A stretch of 64,000 bases of DNA from Acinetobacter sp. ANC 4910 (GCF_004331035.1 NZ_SJNT01000008.1:1-64000); one strand, 5' to 3'. Counted from the stretch's first letter, positions 7,196 to 17,397 are shown. The notes: generated by a model from the letters alone, not told the origin. Program-made: numbers and translations.

Positions 7196-8686
7196 TCAAG
7201 AAACCAATTTCGGCTTACGTTGGTCATGTGATAGTGCTTTTTGAAACTTTAACACGGCATCTTCAAAGGTTGCATTTTTTAACGCCGTACGATCCGCCAA
7301 ATAATTATTGGTGACTTTCCATGGCGCGTGCTTCCCCTGTTTCGGCATCACATTGGCAGCACGGGCAATATAACCTGAAGTTAAACTTCCCATCACCGTG
7401 TCTTCCAACAGTTCAGTTGGATCACTTTGCGGAATCACCTGCACATAACCTTTTTGATCCATATAGTTAATCAAACGACAAATATAGTCAGCCGCAATAT
7501 CCACCTTTAATGTCCATGACGCATTAATATAACCAATAATCATCGCCATATTCGGGACATCACTCACCATTACACCTTGATAAAGCATATGCTTTGAGGT
7601 ATCGATAGGCTGGCCATCTAAAGTTGCCTTTAAGCCCCCTAAAATTTGAATATCTAGGCCTGTCGCTGAAATAATAATATCAGCTTCGAGATGTTTACCT
7701 GACTTTAACAAGACACCTGTTTCTGTGAATCGTTCAATTAAATCTGTCTCTACACTGGCTTGACCAGAGCGTAAAATTTTAAACAGATCACCATCAGGCA
7801 CCACACATAAACGCTGATCCCAAGGATTATAACTTGGGGTAAAGTGTTTCATATCCACTTTACCTTTCAATTGCAACTCAATTGATTTTAATAGGAATTT
7901 ACGCAAGAGTTTCGGTTGCTTTTGTGCCAAGGCATAGATACCACGTTGCATCCCTATATTGCGTGCGCGGGTCAGTTTATATGCTAGGTCTTCGGGTAAA
8001 ATTTTACGCATTTTATCGTAAACAAAATCAATCGAAGGAACTGAAGCAATATAAGTCGGTGAACGTTGCAACATGGTCACATGTGCTGCCCCACCTTTTG
8101 CCATAGCGGGCACTAACGTGATTGCGGTAGCGCCACTACCAATGATAAGCACCTTTTTCCCACGATAATCTAAATTTTCTGGCCACTGCTGTGGATGAAT
8201 AAACTCGCCTTTAAACTCTGGCTGATTCGGGAATTTAGGTTGATAACCGTGATCATAATTATAATAACCCGTACAGCCGAGAATAAAGTTTGCTACCCAA
8301 GTCTGTTTCTTTTGCTTATGATCTTCAATTTCAACCACCCATTTTTGAATAGTCGAATCATAATTGGCAGAAATAACATTGTGTTTAAAATGAATTTTCG
8401 AGGCAAGTTGGTATTCTTCTACAACTTCGGTTAAATAGCCTTTGATTGCAGCACCCTCAGCCAATACACTTGATTGCTGCCATGGTTTGAAATTATAACC
8501 AAAGGTGGACATATCTGAATCAGAACGGATCCCAGGATATTTAAACAAATCCCATGTACCACCAATACTCTCTCGACGTTCGATAATTTCATAAGAACGG
8601 TTTGGATTATTCTTGGATAAATGTGCAGCTAAACCAATCCCTGAAATACCTGCTCCAATAATCAATATATCAATTTGCTTTTCCAT
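7196..8686 (-). CDS. almA: Flavin-binding long-chain alkane monooxygenase AlmA
   Basis: A 496-residue protein with two dinucleotide-binding motifs (GAGISG at 11-16 for FAD, GSGATA at 183-188 for NADPH) and the Baeyer-Villiger type fingerprint FxGxxxHxxxWP at 158-169. Its N-terminus, its SDSDMSTFG region and its C-terminal QRKPKLVS match what I know of AlmA from Acinetobacter, which hydroxylates n-alkanes longer than about C30; the length agrees. It faces an acyl-CoA dehydrogenase gene across a shared terminator, consistent with alkane to fatty-acid breakdown. An imperfect palindrome 49 bp upstream may be an operator. Function is by homology; other flavin monooxygenase substrates remain possible. 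Confidence 0.88.
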   Translation of the reverse strand: MEKQIDILIIGAGISGIGLAAHLSKNNPNRSYEIIERRESIGGTWDLFKYPGIRSDSDMSTFGYNFKPWQQSSVLAEGAAIKGYLTEVVEEYQLASKIHFKHNVISANYDSTIQKWVVEIEDHKQKKQTWVANFILGCTGYYNYDHGYQPKFPNQPEFKGEFIHPQQWPENLDYRGKKVLIIGSGATAITLVPAMAKGGAAHVTMLQRSPTYIASVPSIDFVYDKMRKILPEDLAYKLTRARNIGMQRGIYALAQKQPKLLRKFLLKSIELQLKGKVDMKHFTPSYNPWDQRLCVVPDGDLFKILRSGQASVETDLIERFTETGVLLKSGKHLEADIIISATGLDIQILGGLKATLDGQPIDTSKHMLYQGVMVSDVPNMAMIIGYINASWTLKVDIAADYICRLINYMDQKGYVQVIPQSDPTELLEDTVMGSLTSGYIARAANVMPKQGKHAPWKVTNNYLADRTALKNATFEDAVLKFQKALSHDQRKPKLVS

Positions 8687-8734
8687 GTTGTTTTTATAAC
8701 CTGACTGATAATTCTATTTTATTAAAGCACAAAT

Positions 8735-8754
8735 TTGACAATGATCAATGTCAA
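8735..8754. promoter_or_regulatory. Possible operator/promoter palindrome upstream of almA
   Basis: TTGACA-N8-TGTCAA with an inner TGATCA, centred 58 bp before the almA start. The TTGACA on the minus strand may also be a -35 box, although no good -10 follows at 17 bp. Confidence 0.4.
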
Positions 8755-8824
8755 GTTGAGTGAATTCAGATAAAAATCTTGTCATTTCAGGACAACAATG
8801 AATATTGTCGAACAGTAGACAATA

Positions 8825-8853
8825 AAAAAGGTCGGTTAAAAACCGACCTTTTT
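8825..8853 (-). terminator. Terminator of the alpha operon
   Basis: 13-bp stem AAAAAGGTCGGTT/AACCGACCTTTTT with an AAA loop, 27 bp after the rplQ stop. It ends in a T-run on the minus strand. Confidence 0.92.
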
Positions 8854-8880
8854 CAAGAACAACTGAGTTATCCTGCGAAA

Positions 8881-9246
8881 TTAGTTAACTTCGCGATCTA
8901 CTAGTTCAACGTAAGCCATTGGTGCAGCATCACCCGCACGGAAGCCCGCTTTAAGAACACGTAGATAACCGCCGTTACGCTCTTTGTAACGAGGGCCAAG
9001 AATGGTAAATAATTTACCAACAGTTGCTGCTGAACGAGTACGAGCAAACGCTAGACGACGGTTTGCAACAGTATCGTTTTTAGCTAAAGTGATTAAAGGC
9101 TCAGCTACACGACGTAACTCTTTTGCTTTTGGCACAGTTGTTTTGATCAACTCGTGCTCAAACAAAGAGTTAGCCATGTTTTGAAACATCGCTTTACGAT
9201 GACTGCTTGTACGGCCTAATTTCACACCACTATTACGATGACGCAT
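8881..9246 (-). CDS. rplQ: 50S ribosomal protein L17
   Basis: L17, 121 residues, last gene of the alpha operon. The N-terminus [20 protein letters not shown] is the invariant family start, and the basic N-terminal third packs against 23S rRNA at the base of the large subunit near the exit tunnel. The C-terminus ([11 protein letters not shown]) is also typical. It follows rpoA by 18 bp and is followed by a strong terminator. Length is close to other gamma-proteobacteria. Confidence 0.98.
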   Translation of the reverse strand: MRHRNSGVKLGRTSSHRKAMFQNMANSLFEHELIKTTVPKAKELRRVAEPLITLAKNDTVANRRLAFARTRSAATVGKLFTILGPRYKERNGGYLRVLKAGFRAGDAAPMAYVELVDREVN

Positions 9247-9264
9247 GGTGATAGTCCTACTTAA

Positions 9265-10272
9265 TTAACGGCTACGATAGGCGAAACGATCGTCCATACG
9301 GAGACTAGCTGGTGGCCAGTTCTCTAAACGCATGCCGAGCTGTAAGCCCTTAGAAGCCAGAACATCTTTGATCTCAGTAAGCGATTTCTTACCAAGGTTA
9401 GGAGTTTTAAGTAACTCAACCTCAGTACGCTGTACAAGATCACCAATGTAGTAAATATTTTCTGCTTTTAAACAATTCGCAGAACGAACAGTAAGCTCTA
9501 GATCATCTACTGGACGAAGCAAAATTGGATCAACTTCTTCACGAGGTTCTTGAGCAACAGGAGCTTGATCTTTTTGAAGGTCAACAAAAATTGCAATTTG
9601 TTGTTGCAAAATTGTAGCCGCTTTGCGGATTGCTTCTTCAGGATCAACTGTACCGTTGGTTTCAAGATCAATGATCAGTTTATCAAGGTCAGTACGTTGT
9701 TCTACACGCGCATTTTCTACGATGTAAGACACACGTTTGATTGGGCTATAAGATGCATCTAACTGTAAACGACCCACTGGGCGAGTTTCGCCTTCTGGGA
9801 AACGTGAGTCAGAAGTCTCATAACCACGACCTTGAGCAACTTTCAGGCGCATTTTTAATGAGCCTGAAGCACTTAAAGTACCGATCAAATGTTCAGGGTT
9901 AACCACTTCAACATTATGAGGTAAACGAAGGTCAGCAGCAGTAACGTCGCCAGGACCTTGTTTCTCTAATGTCAAATAAGCTTCATTTTGATCGAACAGC
10001 TTAATAGACAATCCTTTTAGGTTCAGCAAGAGCTCGACGATGTCCTGCTGCAAGCCTTCCAAAGTACTGTACTCGTGCTCAACACCTTCAATTTCAACTT
10101 CAACCACAGCAGCGCCAGGTAAAGAAGAAAGAAGGATGCGACGTAAAGCATTGCCCAGAGTATGACCAAAGCCACGCTCTAAGGGTTCTAGAATAACTTT
10201 TGCCGAGGTCCCGCTAACCGCTTCGACCTTGATCGCTTGCGGAGTTAGAAACTCATTTGCAGTACGCGTCAT
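9265..10272 (-). CDS. rpoA: RNA polymerase alpha subunit
   Basis: A 335-residue protein. The N-terminal domain (about 1-235) dimerises and binds beta and beta-prime; [20 protein letters not shown] is the assembly signature. A flexible linker ([13 protein letters not shown]) leads to the C-terminal domain (about 250-325) that contacts UP elements and activators, with the [19 protein letters not shown] and [10 protein letters not shown] helices. It sits between rpsD and rplQ as in E. coli, so core transcription and ribosome synthesis are co-expressed. Confidence 0.98.
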   Translation of the reverse strand: MTRTANEFLTPQAIKVEAVSGTSAKVILEPLERGFGHTLGNALRRILLSSLPGAAVVEVEIEGVEHEYSTLEGLQQDIVELLLNLKGLSIKLFDQNEAYLTLEKQGPGDVTAADLRLPHNVEVVNPEHLIGTLSASGSLKMRLKVAQGRGYETSDSRFPEGETRPVGRLQLDASYSPIKRVSYIVENARVEQRTDLDKLIIDLETNGTVDPEEAIRKAATILQQQIAIFVDLQKDQAPVAQEPREEVDPILLRPVDDLELTVRSANCLKAENIYYIGDLVQRTEVELLKTPNLGKKSLTEIKDVLASKGLQLGMRLENWPPASLRMDDRFAYRSR

Positions 10273-10289
10273 TATTGCTACCTCAAGGA

Positions 10290-10913
10290 TTATTTAGAAT
10301 ACAATTCTACAATCAAGCTTTCGTTGATTTCAGCAGGTAAATCAGAACGATCTGGTGCAGCTTTAAATGTACCTTCCAACTTAGAATGATCAATTTCCAT
10401 CCAAGAAGGAATACCACGTTGAGCAGCTAATTCAACTGCGTTTTTGATACGCAATTGTTGCTTAGCACCTTCGTGAACTGCAATCACGTCACCAGCTTTA
10501 ACTTGGATAGACGCAATGTTAACACGACGACCATTTAAAGTGATAGAACGGTGAGATACAAGCTGACGAGCTTCTGCACGTGTAGAACCAAAACCCATGC
10601 GATAAACAACGTTATCTAGGCGGCTTTCAAGCAATTTCAACAAGTTTTCACCAGTTGCGCCTTTAACACGAGCAGCTTCTTTATAGTAGTTACTAAATTG
10701 ACGCTCTAAAACACCGTACATACGACGTACTTTTTGTTTTTCACGTAATTGTAGTGAATACTCAGATTGTTTTGCACGGCTTTGACCATGTTGGCCAGGA
10801 GCTTTAGCATGTTTTTTTGTCTTAACGTCAAATGGTTTAACGCCAGATTTTAATTGCAGGTCTGTCCCTTCGCGGCGAGAGAGTTTGCATTTTGGACCAA
10901 TATAACGAGCCAT
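10290..10913 (-). CDS. rpsD: 30S ribosomal protein S4
   Basis: A primary 16S rRNA-binding protein of 207 residues. It has the S4 RNA-binding domain around residues 96-160 ([20 protein letters not shown], then [10 protein letters not shown]), and the start [16 protein letters not shown]. In E. coli S4 also represses the alpha operon by binding a leader pseudoknot; the gap before rpsM in this window holds a hairpin that could play that role. The N-terminal zinc-type Cys cluster is absent, with only Cys9, as in other gamma-proteobacteria. Confidence 0.98.
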   Translation of the reverse strand: MARYIGPKCKLSRREGTDLQLKSGVKPFDVKTKKHAKAPGQHGQSRAKQSEYSLQLREKQKVRRMYGVLERQFSNYYKEAARVKGATGENLLKLLESRLDNVVYRMGFGSTRAEARQLVSHRSITLNGRRVNIASIQVKAGDVIAVHEGAKQQLRIKNAVELAAQRGIPSWMEIDHSKLEGTFKAAPDRSDLPAEINESLIVELYSK

Positions 10914-10925
10914 GAATGTTTCTCC

Positions 10926-11312
10926 TTACACGCGACGTTTTTTAGGTGGACGGCAACCGTTGTGCGGGATTGGCGTCACATCGGTAATGCTGTTAATTTT
11001 ATAACCCACTGCACCTAAAGCACGAACCGCAGATTCACGACCAGGACCAGGACCTTTTACAAGGACGTCCAAGTTTTTCAAACCGTAATCTAAAGCAGCT
11101 TTACCAGCAACTTCAGCAGCTACCTGAGCAGCAAACGGAGTTGATTTACGTGATCCACGGAAGCCTTGTCCACCTGAAGTAGCCCAAGCCAATGCATTAC
11201 CTTGACGATCAGTGATCGTTACAATGGTGTTATTAAAAGAAGCGTGAATGTGTGCAACACCTTCAGAGACGGTACGAGTGACCTTCTTGCGTGCGCGAGT
11301 ATCTTTAGCCAT
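10926..11312 (-). CDS. rpsK: 30S ribosomal protein S11
   Basis: S11, 128 residues, a platform protein near the mRNA exit channel. Hallmarks are [19 protein letters not shown] and the C-terminal [20 protein letters not shown] tail. In other bacteria the Asn of PHNG can become isoaspartate. Gene order rpsM-rpsK-rpsD follows the standard alpha operon, with 19 bp to rpsM and 12 bp to rpsD. Confidence 0.98.
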   Translation of the reverse strand: MAKDTRARKKVTRTVSEGVAHIHASFNNTIVTITDRQGNALAWATSGGQGFRGSRKSTPFAAQVAAEVAGKAALDYGLKNLDVLVKGPGPGRESAVRALGAVGYKINSITDVTPIPHNGCRPPKKRRV

Positions 11313-11331
11313 CTTTTAGCTTCCAGAAATC

Positions 11332-11688
11332 TTATTTCTTAATAGGTTTGCGCGGACCTTTACGGGTACGTGCGTTAGTTTTGGTGCGTTGTCCGCGGAC
11401 AGGCAAGCTGCGACGATGACGAAGACCGCGGTAGCAGCCTAAATCCATTAAACGTTTAATGTTCATGGAAATTTCGCGACGTAAATCACCTTCGGTCGGA
11501 ACCTTAGTAACTTCTGCACGAATCGCATCAAGCTGAGCATCATCTAATTCACGAATCTTAGTCGTTGGAGCGATACCTACAGCAGCTAAGATGTTCTTAG
11601 CAGTGTGGCGACCAATACCAAAGATATACGTGAGAGAGATAACAGCATGCTTGTTATCCGGAATGTTTACACCGGCAATACGAGCCAT
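11332..11688 (-). CDS. rpsM: 30S ribosomal protein S13
   Basis: S13, 118 residues, located in the head of the small subunit where it contacts L5 and P-site t[17 protein letters not shown] and [17 protein letters not shown] are the family signatures. The C-terminal tail KGPRKPIKK reaches the P site. It is the first gene of the alpha section, separated from rpmJ by 107 bp that includes a GC-rich hairpin. Confidence 0.98.
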   Translation of the reverse strand: MARIAGVNIPDNKHAVISLTYIFGIGRHTAKNILAAVGIAPTTKIRELDDAQLDAIRAEVTKVPTEGDLRREISMNIKRLMDLGCYRGLRHRRSLPVRGQRTKTNARTRKGPRKPIKK

Positions 11689-11723
11689 TCAATTTTCTCC
11701 AAAAAGGCAGTAGAGATAATCAA

Positions 11724-11750
11724 CCGCCCCACAAAAATCTTGAGGGGCGG
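11724..11750 (-). promoter_or_regulatory. GC-rich hairpin in the rpmJ-rpsM gap
   Basis: CCGCCCC/GGGGCGG 7-bp stem around a 13-base loop, in the largest gap of the secY-to-rplQ section. The position matches the alpha operon leader, where S4 acts in E. coli. It may be an attenuator, a processing site or the S4 target. Confidence 0.5.
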
Positions 11751-11795
11751 ATAATAACCTAATTAGCCTACTGAAATCAACAGGTCTTGATCAGA

Positions 11796-11912
11796 TTAAC
11801 CTTGACGCTGCTTATGACGAGGTTCTGCGCTGCAAATTACGCGAATAACCCCATTACGACGGATAACTTTACAGCTACCACAAATTTTCTTTACAGAAGC
11901 TTGTACTTTCAT
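11796..11912 (-). CDS. rpmJ: 50S ribosomal protein L36 (zinc-ribbon form)
   Basis: L36, 38 residues, too short for many gene finders. It begins [19 protein letters not shown] and ends HKQRQG. The CxxC pair, one more Cys (in VICSAEP) and a His make the zinc ribbon, so this is the zinc-dependent form. It lies 20 bp after secY in the usual position at the end of the spc section and is followed by the 107-bp gap before rpsM. Confidence 0.97.
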
Positions 11913-11932
11913 GATGAAACCTCTAAGTGCGC

Positions 11933-13291
11933 TTATCCCTTCGGATGAGCAGTCGTTTTTCTCATTAACGTTTGATTATCATATTGATGAGATGTGAGAT
12001 GTGCTTGCAATTGCGCCATGAAATCCATAACAACAACTACAACGATCAGCAAAGACGTACCACCCAGATAGAATGGAATACCAAAAGAACTTTGCAAAAT
12101 CATTGGCATTAAACACACGATCGCAATATAAATCGCACCAATAAACGTCAAACGATTGAGAATATGATCTAAATAACGAGCAGTTTGCTCACCTGGGCGA
12201 ATACCAGGCACATAAGCTCCGCTGCGTTTTAAGTTTTCCGATACTTCTTTCGGGCTAAATACTAACGCCGTATAAAAATAACAGAAAAAGATAATTAACG
12301 CACCAAAGAGCACCAAATACAACGGCTGTCCAGGCGACAATAAAAGAGCCAAATCTTGAAGACTACGCTTGATTATCCCTGCACTCGGATCTGAGCTTCC
12401 CACCCACTGTCCCAAGCTCGCTGGGAACAATAATAAAGAGCTTGCAAAGATCGCTGGAATTACACCTGCCATATTAATTTTTAATGGCAAATGCGTTTGT
12501 TGTGCAGTAAATACACGACGGCCTTGTTGTTTTTGAGCATAGTTTACTGGAATACGACGCTGCGCTTTCTCAATAAACACAATTGCTGCCAAAACACCTA
12601 GAGACAATAAGCCAAAAATAACCAAGCCAATCAGACTTGTTTGACCATTATCTACCGATGAAATTGATTGCATAATTAAATTAGGCAATCCAGCAACAAT
12701 ACCCGCGAAAATGATCATGGAAATACCATTACCCACTCCGCGTTCGGTAATTTGTTCACCCAACCACATTAAGAACATAGTACCTGCAACCAATGAGGTT
12801 ACAGCAGGAACATAAAAGGCTAAACCAGCTGACAAGGTAATTCCTTGACTGATCAAACCTGCACACATTCCAGTTGCTTGCACTAAAGCTAAAAGCAACG
12901 TACCTTGACGTGTATATTGATTAATCTTGCGCTTCCCTTGCTCTCCTTCTTTTTTCAAAGCTTCGAGTGATGGAATCACAGTCGACATTAACTGCACAAT
13001 AATCGATGCAGAAATATACGGCATAATTCCCAAGGCAAGAATTGACATTCTTTCTAAAGCACCACCTGAAAACATGTTAAACAAACCAAGGATGGTACCC
13101 TGGTTTGCATTAAAGAGGTTTTCAAGTGCAGCATTATTAATGCCCGGTACTGGAATATGCGCTCCTAGTCGAAAAACCAACAATGCACCGAAGAGAAACA
13201 TCATTCGGCGAATAATTTCACGATATTTCACGTAAAACGGTTGCCCTTTCATCATGTGAACATGACCTGAAGAACTAGGAGACATAGACAC
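11933..13291 (-). CDS. secY: Preprotein translocase subunit SecY
   Basis: A 452-residue inner-membrane channel protein with ten hydrophobic segments that forms the SecYEG pore. Family signatures are the plug/TM2 region [17 protein letters not shown] and the TM4-5 stretch [14 protein letters not shown]. The cytosolic loops ([19 protein letters not shown], and [16 protein letters not shown]) bind the ribosome and SecA. It follows rplO by 6 bp as in the E. coli spc operon. The start [20 protein letters not shown] may have several alternative ATGs; the second or fourth Met is possible. Confidence 0.97.
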
Positions 13292-13297
13292 TCGCGA

Positions 13298-13738
13298 TTA
13301 CTCCTCGACTTTGCCGCCAGCAGCTTCAACAGCAGCTTTAGCGCCTTTAGTCAATGCAACACCTTGTACAGTGAATGCACGAGTAATTTCACCAGAAAGT
13401 ACGATACGAGCACGTAACATATCTTTACGTACAACGTTTGCAGCTTTTAAAGTTTCTAGGCTAACAATATCGCCTTCAACTTTAGCAAGCTCAGATAAAC
13501 GTACTTCAGCAGTTTTCAAAGCGATTTGGCTAGTGAAACCGAATTTAGGTAAACGGCGATATAACGCAGTTTGACCACCTTCAAAGCCTGGACGAGTACC
13601 ACCGCTCTTACGTGAATTCTGACCTTTGACACCACGGCCACCAGTCTTACCAACGCCAGAACCGATACCACGACCCAGACGAAGATTATCACGCTTCGCA
13701 CCTTCTGCAGGCGCAAGTTCATTTAAACGCAGAGTCAT
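13298..13738 (-). CDS. rplO: 50S ribosomal protein L15
   Basis: L15, 146 residues, a late-assembly 23S rRNA-binding protein. The start [17 protein letters not shown] and the Gly-rich [20 protein letters not shown] loop are diagnostic. It sits between rpmD (3 bp gap) and secY (6 bp gap), so translational coupling is likely. Confidence 0.98.
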   Translation of the reverse strand: MTLRLNELAPAEGAKRDNLRLGRGIGSGVGKTGGRGVKGQNSRKSGGTRPGFEGGQTALYRRLPKFGFTSQIALKTAEVRLSELAKVEGDIVSLETLKAANVVRKDMLRARIVLSGEITRAFTVQGVALTKGAKAAVEAAGGKVEE

Positions 13739-13741
13739 GGC

Positions 13742-13918
13742 TTATTCCTCTACACTAACCATATAGTAGACTTTGTTGATCATACCACGGTTAGAAGGCG
13801 TATCTTGCACTTCTACAGTATGACCAATACGACGCAGACCTAAACCTTGTAAGCAAAGCTTGTGATTTTTCAAGCGGTGCGAAGAAGATTTAGTCTGGGT
13901 AACTTTAATCGTTTTCAT
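13742..13918 (-). CDS. rpmD: 50S ribosomal protein L30
   Basis: L30, 58 residues, read between rpsE and rplO. The protein begins [20 protein letters not shown] and contains [20 protein letters not shown], the standard L30 core. It binds 23S rRNA near the 5S region. The gap to rpsE is 6 bp and to rplO 3 bp. The small size makes it easy to overlook. Confidence 0.97.
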
Positions 13919-13924
13919 GATTGA

Positions 13925-14422
13925 TTACCCTTGAATTTGTTCTACAGAAAGACCACGTTTAGCAGCTACTTTCTCTGGAGAAGTCATATCACGCAAACCT
14001 TTGAAAGTTGCGTTTACAACGTTCGCAGCGTTTGTAGAACCGTAACATTTAGCAAGTACGTTGTGTACGCCTGCAGCTTCAAGAACGGCACGCATAGCGC
14101 CACCAGCAATTACGCCAGTACCTTCAGAAGCAGGTTGCATGTACACACGGCTTGCACCATGACGAGCATTCACAGGGTGTTGTAAAGTAGTACCAGCAAG
14201 GTCTACAGTAATCATGTTACGACGTGCAGCTTCAAGTGCTTTAGAAATCGCAGCTGGAACTTCACGCGCTTTACCACGACCAAAACCTACACGACCATTA
14301 CCATCACCCACAACAGTTAATGCTGTGAAAGAGAAGATACGACCACCCTTAACAACTTTGGCTACACGATCAACGGCAACCAGCTTTTCAACAAGACCTT
14401 CGTTTTGTTCAACTTTAGCCAT
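13925..14422 (-). CDS. rpsE: 30S ribosomal protein S5
   Basis: S5, 165 residues, part of the decoding fidelity region with S4 and S12. It has the [20 protein letters not shown] double-stranded RNA-binding N-terminal domain and the [15 protein letters not shown] signature. The KVVKGGR loop is where spectinomycin-resistance changes arise in other bacteria; it looks wild-type here. It is 2 bp from rplR. Confidence 0.98.
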   Translation of the reverse strand: MAKVEQNEGLVEKLVAVDRVAKVVKGGRIFSFTALTVVGDGNGRVGFGRGKAREVPAAISKALEAARRNMITVDLAGTTLQHPVNARHGASRVYMQPASEGTGVIAGGAMRAVLEAAGVHNVLAKCYGSTNAANVVNATFKGLRDMTSPEKVAAKRGLSVEQIQG

Positions 14423-14424
14423 GA

Positions 14425-14775
14425 TTAGAACTCCAAGCCGTTTTCACGAGCAGCATCAGCCAAGGCTTTGATACGACCATGATATTTAAAACCAGAACGG
14501 TCAAATGCAACTTTAGTAATACCAGCTGCTTTAGCACGTTCTGCGATTAAAGCACCTACTTTAGTCGCTGCTTCAATATTACCAGTTGAACCAGCACGTA
14601 AAGTAGCATCTAAAGTTGAAGCTTGCGCTAAAACTTTGCCACCATCTGCTGAGATAACTTGAGCATAGATGTGACGCGGAGTGCGGTTTACACACAAACG
14701 AGTCGCACCCAATGCACGAATGTGCAAGCGTGTGCTTTTCGCACGACGCAAACGGGATTGTTTCTTTTCGTTCAT
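14425..14775 (-). CDS. rplR: 50S ribosomal protein L18
   Basis: L18, 116 residues, binds 5S rRNA together with L5 and L25. The basic N-terminus [20 protein letters not shown], the central [16 protein letters not shown] and the C-terminal [20 protein letters not shown] are family hallmarks. It lies between rplF (14 bp) and rpsE (2 bp). Confidence 0.98.
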   Translation of the reverse strand: MNEKKQSRLRRAKSTRLHIRALGATRLCVNRTPRHIYAQVISADGGKVLAQASTLDATLRAGSTGNIEAATKVGALIAERAKAAGITKVAFDRSGFKYHGRIKALADAARENGLEF

Positions 14776-14789
14776 AAGAACCTCGCGCC

Positions 14790-15323
14790 TTATTTCTTCT
14801 TAGCTTCTTTACGAAGTACAACTTCATCAGAATAACGAACACCTTTACCTTTATAAGGCTCTGGCGGACGGTAACCACGGATATCTGCAGCAACTTGACC
14901 TAAACGTGCTTTATCAGCAGATTTAAGGATAATTTCAGTTGCTGTAGGAGTTTCAGCAGTTACACCTTCAGGAAGCGTATAGTCGATCGGGTGAGAGAAA
15001 CCAAGGTTAAGGTTAACAATGTTACCCTTAACCGCAGCTTTGTAACCAACACCGATAAGTTGCAACTTACGTTCGAAGCCTTCGCTAACACCTTTTACAA
15101 GGTTGTTAAGAACAGCGCGAGCAGTACCAGCTTGCATCCAAGCGTCTTTCGACTCAGCTTTTGGAGCAACAGCTACAATACCGTCTTCCTGTTTAAGCTC
15201 GACCAGCGCATGCAGGTTGAAAGACAATGTACCTTTACTGCCTTTCACTTCGACCTGCCGGCCGTTCTGAGTAACTGTAACACCGTTAGGCACAGTTACT
15301 GGGGCTTTAGCCACACGAGACAT
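14790..15323 (-). CDS. rplF: 50S ribosomal protein L6
   Basis: L6, 177 residues, made of two related domains, located near the factor-binding site and the sarcin-ricin loop. [17 protein letters not shown] and the C-terminal [20 protein letters not shown] are diagnostic. It follows rpsH by 13 bp. Changes in the C-terminal domain affect aminoglycoside response in other bacteria; nothing unusual is seen here. Confidence 0.98.
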   Translation of the reverse strand: MSRVAKAPVTVPNGVTVTQNGRQVEVKGSKGTLSFNLHALVELKQEDGIVAVAPKAESKDAWMQAGTARAVLNNLVKGVSEGFERKLQLIGVGYKAAVKGNIVNLNLGFSHPIDYTLPEGVTAETPTATEIILKSADKARLGQVAADIRGYRPPEPYKGKGVRYSDEVVLRKEAKKK

Positions 15324-15336
15324 GAGGAATCACCTA

Positions 15337-15732
15337 TTAAGAAACAAAAGCAACAACTTCACCACCAACGCCTGCAGCACGTGCAGCGCGATCAGTCATG
15401 ATGCCTTTGCTTGTAGAAACAATTGCAATACCTAAACCTTGCTTAACGCTCGGGAGTGCATCTTTACCGCGATACTGACGTAGACCAGGACGGCTTACGC
15501 GTTTCACAGTTTCGATAACTGGTTTGCCTTCGAAATATTTTAAAGTGATGGTCAAAGTAGCTTTGCCTTCAACTTCAGCAACTTCTACATTTGAAACATA
15601 ACCTTCTTGTTGAAGTACGTTTGCAATTGCAACCTTCAACTTAGAATTAGGCATAGAAACAGATTGTTTCTTTGCCATTTGTGCGTTACGAACACGAGTT
15701 AACATGTCGGCAACGGTATCTTGCATACTCAT
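15337..15732 (-). CDS. rpsH: 30S ribosomal protein S8
   Basis: S8, 131 residues, binds helix 21 of 16S rRNA and in E. coli represses the spc operon by binding its mRNA near rplX-rplE. I chose the ATG at 15732 because it gives [18 protein letters not shown], the family N-terminus; the open frame extends further upstream to 15780 but overlaps rpsN. The C-terminus [18 protein letters not shown] is typical. Confidence 0.98.
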   Translation of the reverse strand: MSMQDTVADMLTRVRNAQMAKKQSVSMPNSKLKVAIANVLQQEGYVSNVEVAEVEGKATLTITLKYFEGKPVIETVKRVSRPGLRQYRGKDALPSVKQGLGIAIVSTSKGIMTDRAARAAGVGGEVVAFVS

Positions 15733-15745
15733 TTCTAGTCGCTCC

Positions 15746-16051
15746 TTACCAGCTTGCCTTAACAACGCCTGGTACATCACCTTGCATTACTGTGTCACGT
15801 AATTTGTTACGGCTTAAACCGAACTTACGGAAGTAACCATGAGGACGACCAGTTAAACCACAACGGTTACGAAGACGTACTGGAGATGCATTACGTGGTA
15901 ATGCTTGTAACTTCATCATCGCTTCGAAACGCTCTTCGTCGCTTGCATTTACATTTGCAATCGTAGCTTTTAATTCAGCACGTTTTGCAGCAAATTTAGC
16001 AACTGTCTTTTCGCGTTTCAATTCGCGATTAATCATACCTTTCTTAGCCAT
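15746..16051 (-). CDS. rpsN: 30S ribosomal protein S14 (zinc-independent form)
   Basis: S14, 101 residues. This is the long form without the CxxC zinc motifs; a single Cys occurs in [29 protein letters not shown] starts the protein and [26 protein letters not shown] residues end it. It sits in the small-subunit head. Gaps are 9 bp to rplE and 13 bp to rpsH. Confidence 0.98.
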   Translation of the reverse strand: MAKKGMINRELKREKTVAKFAAKRAELKATIANVNASDEERFEAMMKLQALPRNASPVRLRNRCGLTGRPHGYFRKFGLSRNKLRDTVMQGDVPGVVKASW

Positions 16052-16060
16052 ATCGACCTC

Positions 16061-16597
16061 TTATTTGAACGGGAAGCCGAATGCACGCATAAGCGCACGG
16101 CCTTCGTCATCGGTGCGAGCAGTCGTAGTAACGGTAATATCCATACCACGAATACGATCAATCTTATCGAAATCGATCTCAGGGAACATGATTTGTTCTT
16201 TAAGACCCATAGAGTAGTTACCACGACCATCAAATGATTTCGCAGAGAAACCACGGAAGTCACGGATACGAGGGATCGCAATAGAGATCAAACGGTCTAA
16301 GAATTCGTACATACGTTCGCCGCGTAAAGTAACTTTACAACCGATCGGCCAACCATCACGGATTTTGAAACCAGCGATTGATTTGCGAGCTAACGTAAGC
16401 ACTGGTTTTTGACCAGCAATTGCTTGCATATCAGCTAGAGCACCATCAAGGAGTTTTTTGTCAGCAGCTGCTGCGCCAACACCCATATTGATCGTGATTT
16501 TAGTGATGCGAGGGATATCCATCACATTTTTAACGCCTAAAGTCTCTTGTAATTGAGCTTTAAGTTCGTCATTGTAACGCGTTTTAAGTCTGGCCAT
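16061..16597 (-). CDS. rplE: 50S ribosomal protein L5
   Basis: L5, 178 residues, binds 5S rRNA and contacts S13 and P-site t[32 protein letters not shown] and the C-terminal [15 protein letters not shown] are diagnostic. It lies between rplX (15 bp) and rpsN (9 bp). In E. coli the S8 repressor site is at the rplX-rplE junction; I could not verify an equivalent fold here by eye. Confidence 0.98.
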   Translation of the reverse strand: MARLKTRYNDELKAQLQETLGVKNVMDIPRITKITINMGVGAAAADKKLLDGALADMQAIAGQKPVLTLARKSIAGFKIRDGWPIGCKVTLRGERMYEFLDRLISIAIPRIRDFRGFSAKSFDGRGNYSMGLKEQIMFPEIDFDKIDRIRGMDITVTTTARTDDEGRALMRAFGFPFK

Positions 16598-16612
16598 TGC
16601 CTTCTCAACCTA

Positions 16613-16930
16613 TTACTTCGCTACCGCCACTGATTCACCATTTGACTTATAAACGCGAGTTTTCACGCCTTCAGTCACTTGGTAACCAACACGGTCAGCC
16701 TTTTGGGTTGTAGCATTAAAAATTGCCACGTTAGAAATATGAAGCGAAGCTTCTTGTGTAACGATAGCGCCTTCAGCACCTGTTGCACGGTTCGGCTTTT
16801 GGTGCTTCTTAACCAAGTTAAGGCCTTCAACCATAACACGGTCATTAGAAACAGACAGAACAGTACCCTGTTTGCCTTTTTCCTTACCTGCGATCACAAT
16901 TACTTGATCGCCTTTTTTAATCTTAGCCAT
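16613..16930 (-). CDS. rplX: 50S ribosomal protein L24
   Basis: L24, 105 residues, an assembly-initiator protein that binds the 5' region of 23S rRNA. It contains the KOW motif near the N-terminus: KKGDQVIVIAGKEKGKQGTV. The later VKKHQKPN and ALFNATTQKADRVGY-like stretches are standard. It follows rplN by 9 bp. Confidence 0.98.
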   Translation of the reverse strand: MAKIKKGDQVIVIAGKEKGKQGTVLSVSNDRVMVEGLNLVKKHQKPNRATGAEGAIVTQEASLHISNVAIFNATTQKADRVGYQVTEGVKTRVYKSNGESVAVAK

Positions 16931-16939
16931 GAGTGCCTC

Positions 16940-17308
16940 TTATAGAACTTCAGGAGCCAATGAAATGATTTTCATGAACTGTTCAGTACGAAGTTCACGA
17001 GTCACTGGTCCGAAAATACGAGTTGCAATCGGCGCTTTGTTGTTGTTCAAAATAACAGCTGCGTTATCGTCGAAACGAATAACTGAACCATCTGGACGAC
17101 GGATGCCGAATTTTGTACGTACAACCACAGCATTCATCACGTCACCTTTTTTAACACGTGCGCGAGGAATAGCTTCTTTTACAGTAACTTTAATAATATC
17201 GCCAACTGAAGCATAACGACGATGTGAACCACCAAGTACTTTAATACATTGTACGCGGCGAGCACCACTGTTGTCTGCTACGTCGAGCATAGTTTCGGTT
17301 TGAATCAT
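16940..17308 (-). CDS. rplN: 50S ribosomal protein L14
   Basis: L14, 122 residues, at the subunit interface. [17 protein letters not shown] and [17 protein letters not shown] are diagnostic. It starts the spc section and is preceded by an 89-bp gap with a long imperfect inverted repeat, unlike the tight spacing elsewhere. That supports an operon boundary or attenuation site between rpsQ and rplN, as in E. coli. Confidence 0.98.
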
Positions 17309-17327
17309 TGCCCTACTCCAAAACCGT

Positions 17328-17385
17328 GCATCACCGGTCGCAATTTCGAAAGGCTCAAAGAGTACTCGAAATTGACCGATGATGC
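17328..17385 (-). promoter_or_regulatory. Long imperfect hairpin at the S10/spc boundary
   Basis: Arms 17328-17349 and 17366-17385 pair over about 20 bp with one mismatch and a two-base bulge around a 16-base loop. It lies in the only large gap between rpsQ and rplN. There is no T-run, so it is more likely a processing or regulatory structure than a simple terminator. Confidence 0.6.
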
Positions 17386-17397
17386 AAGAACGTTTAA

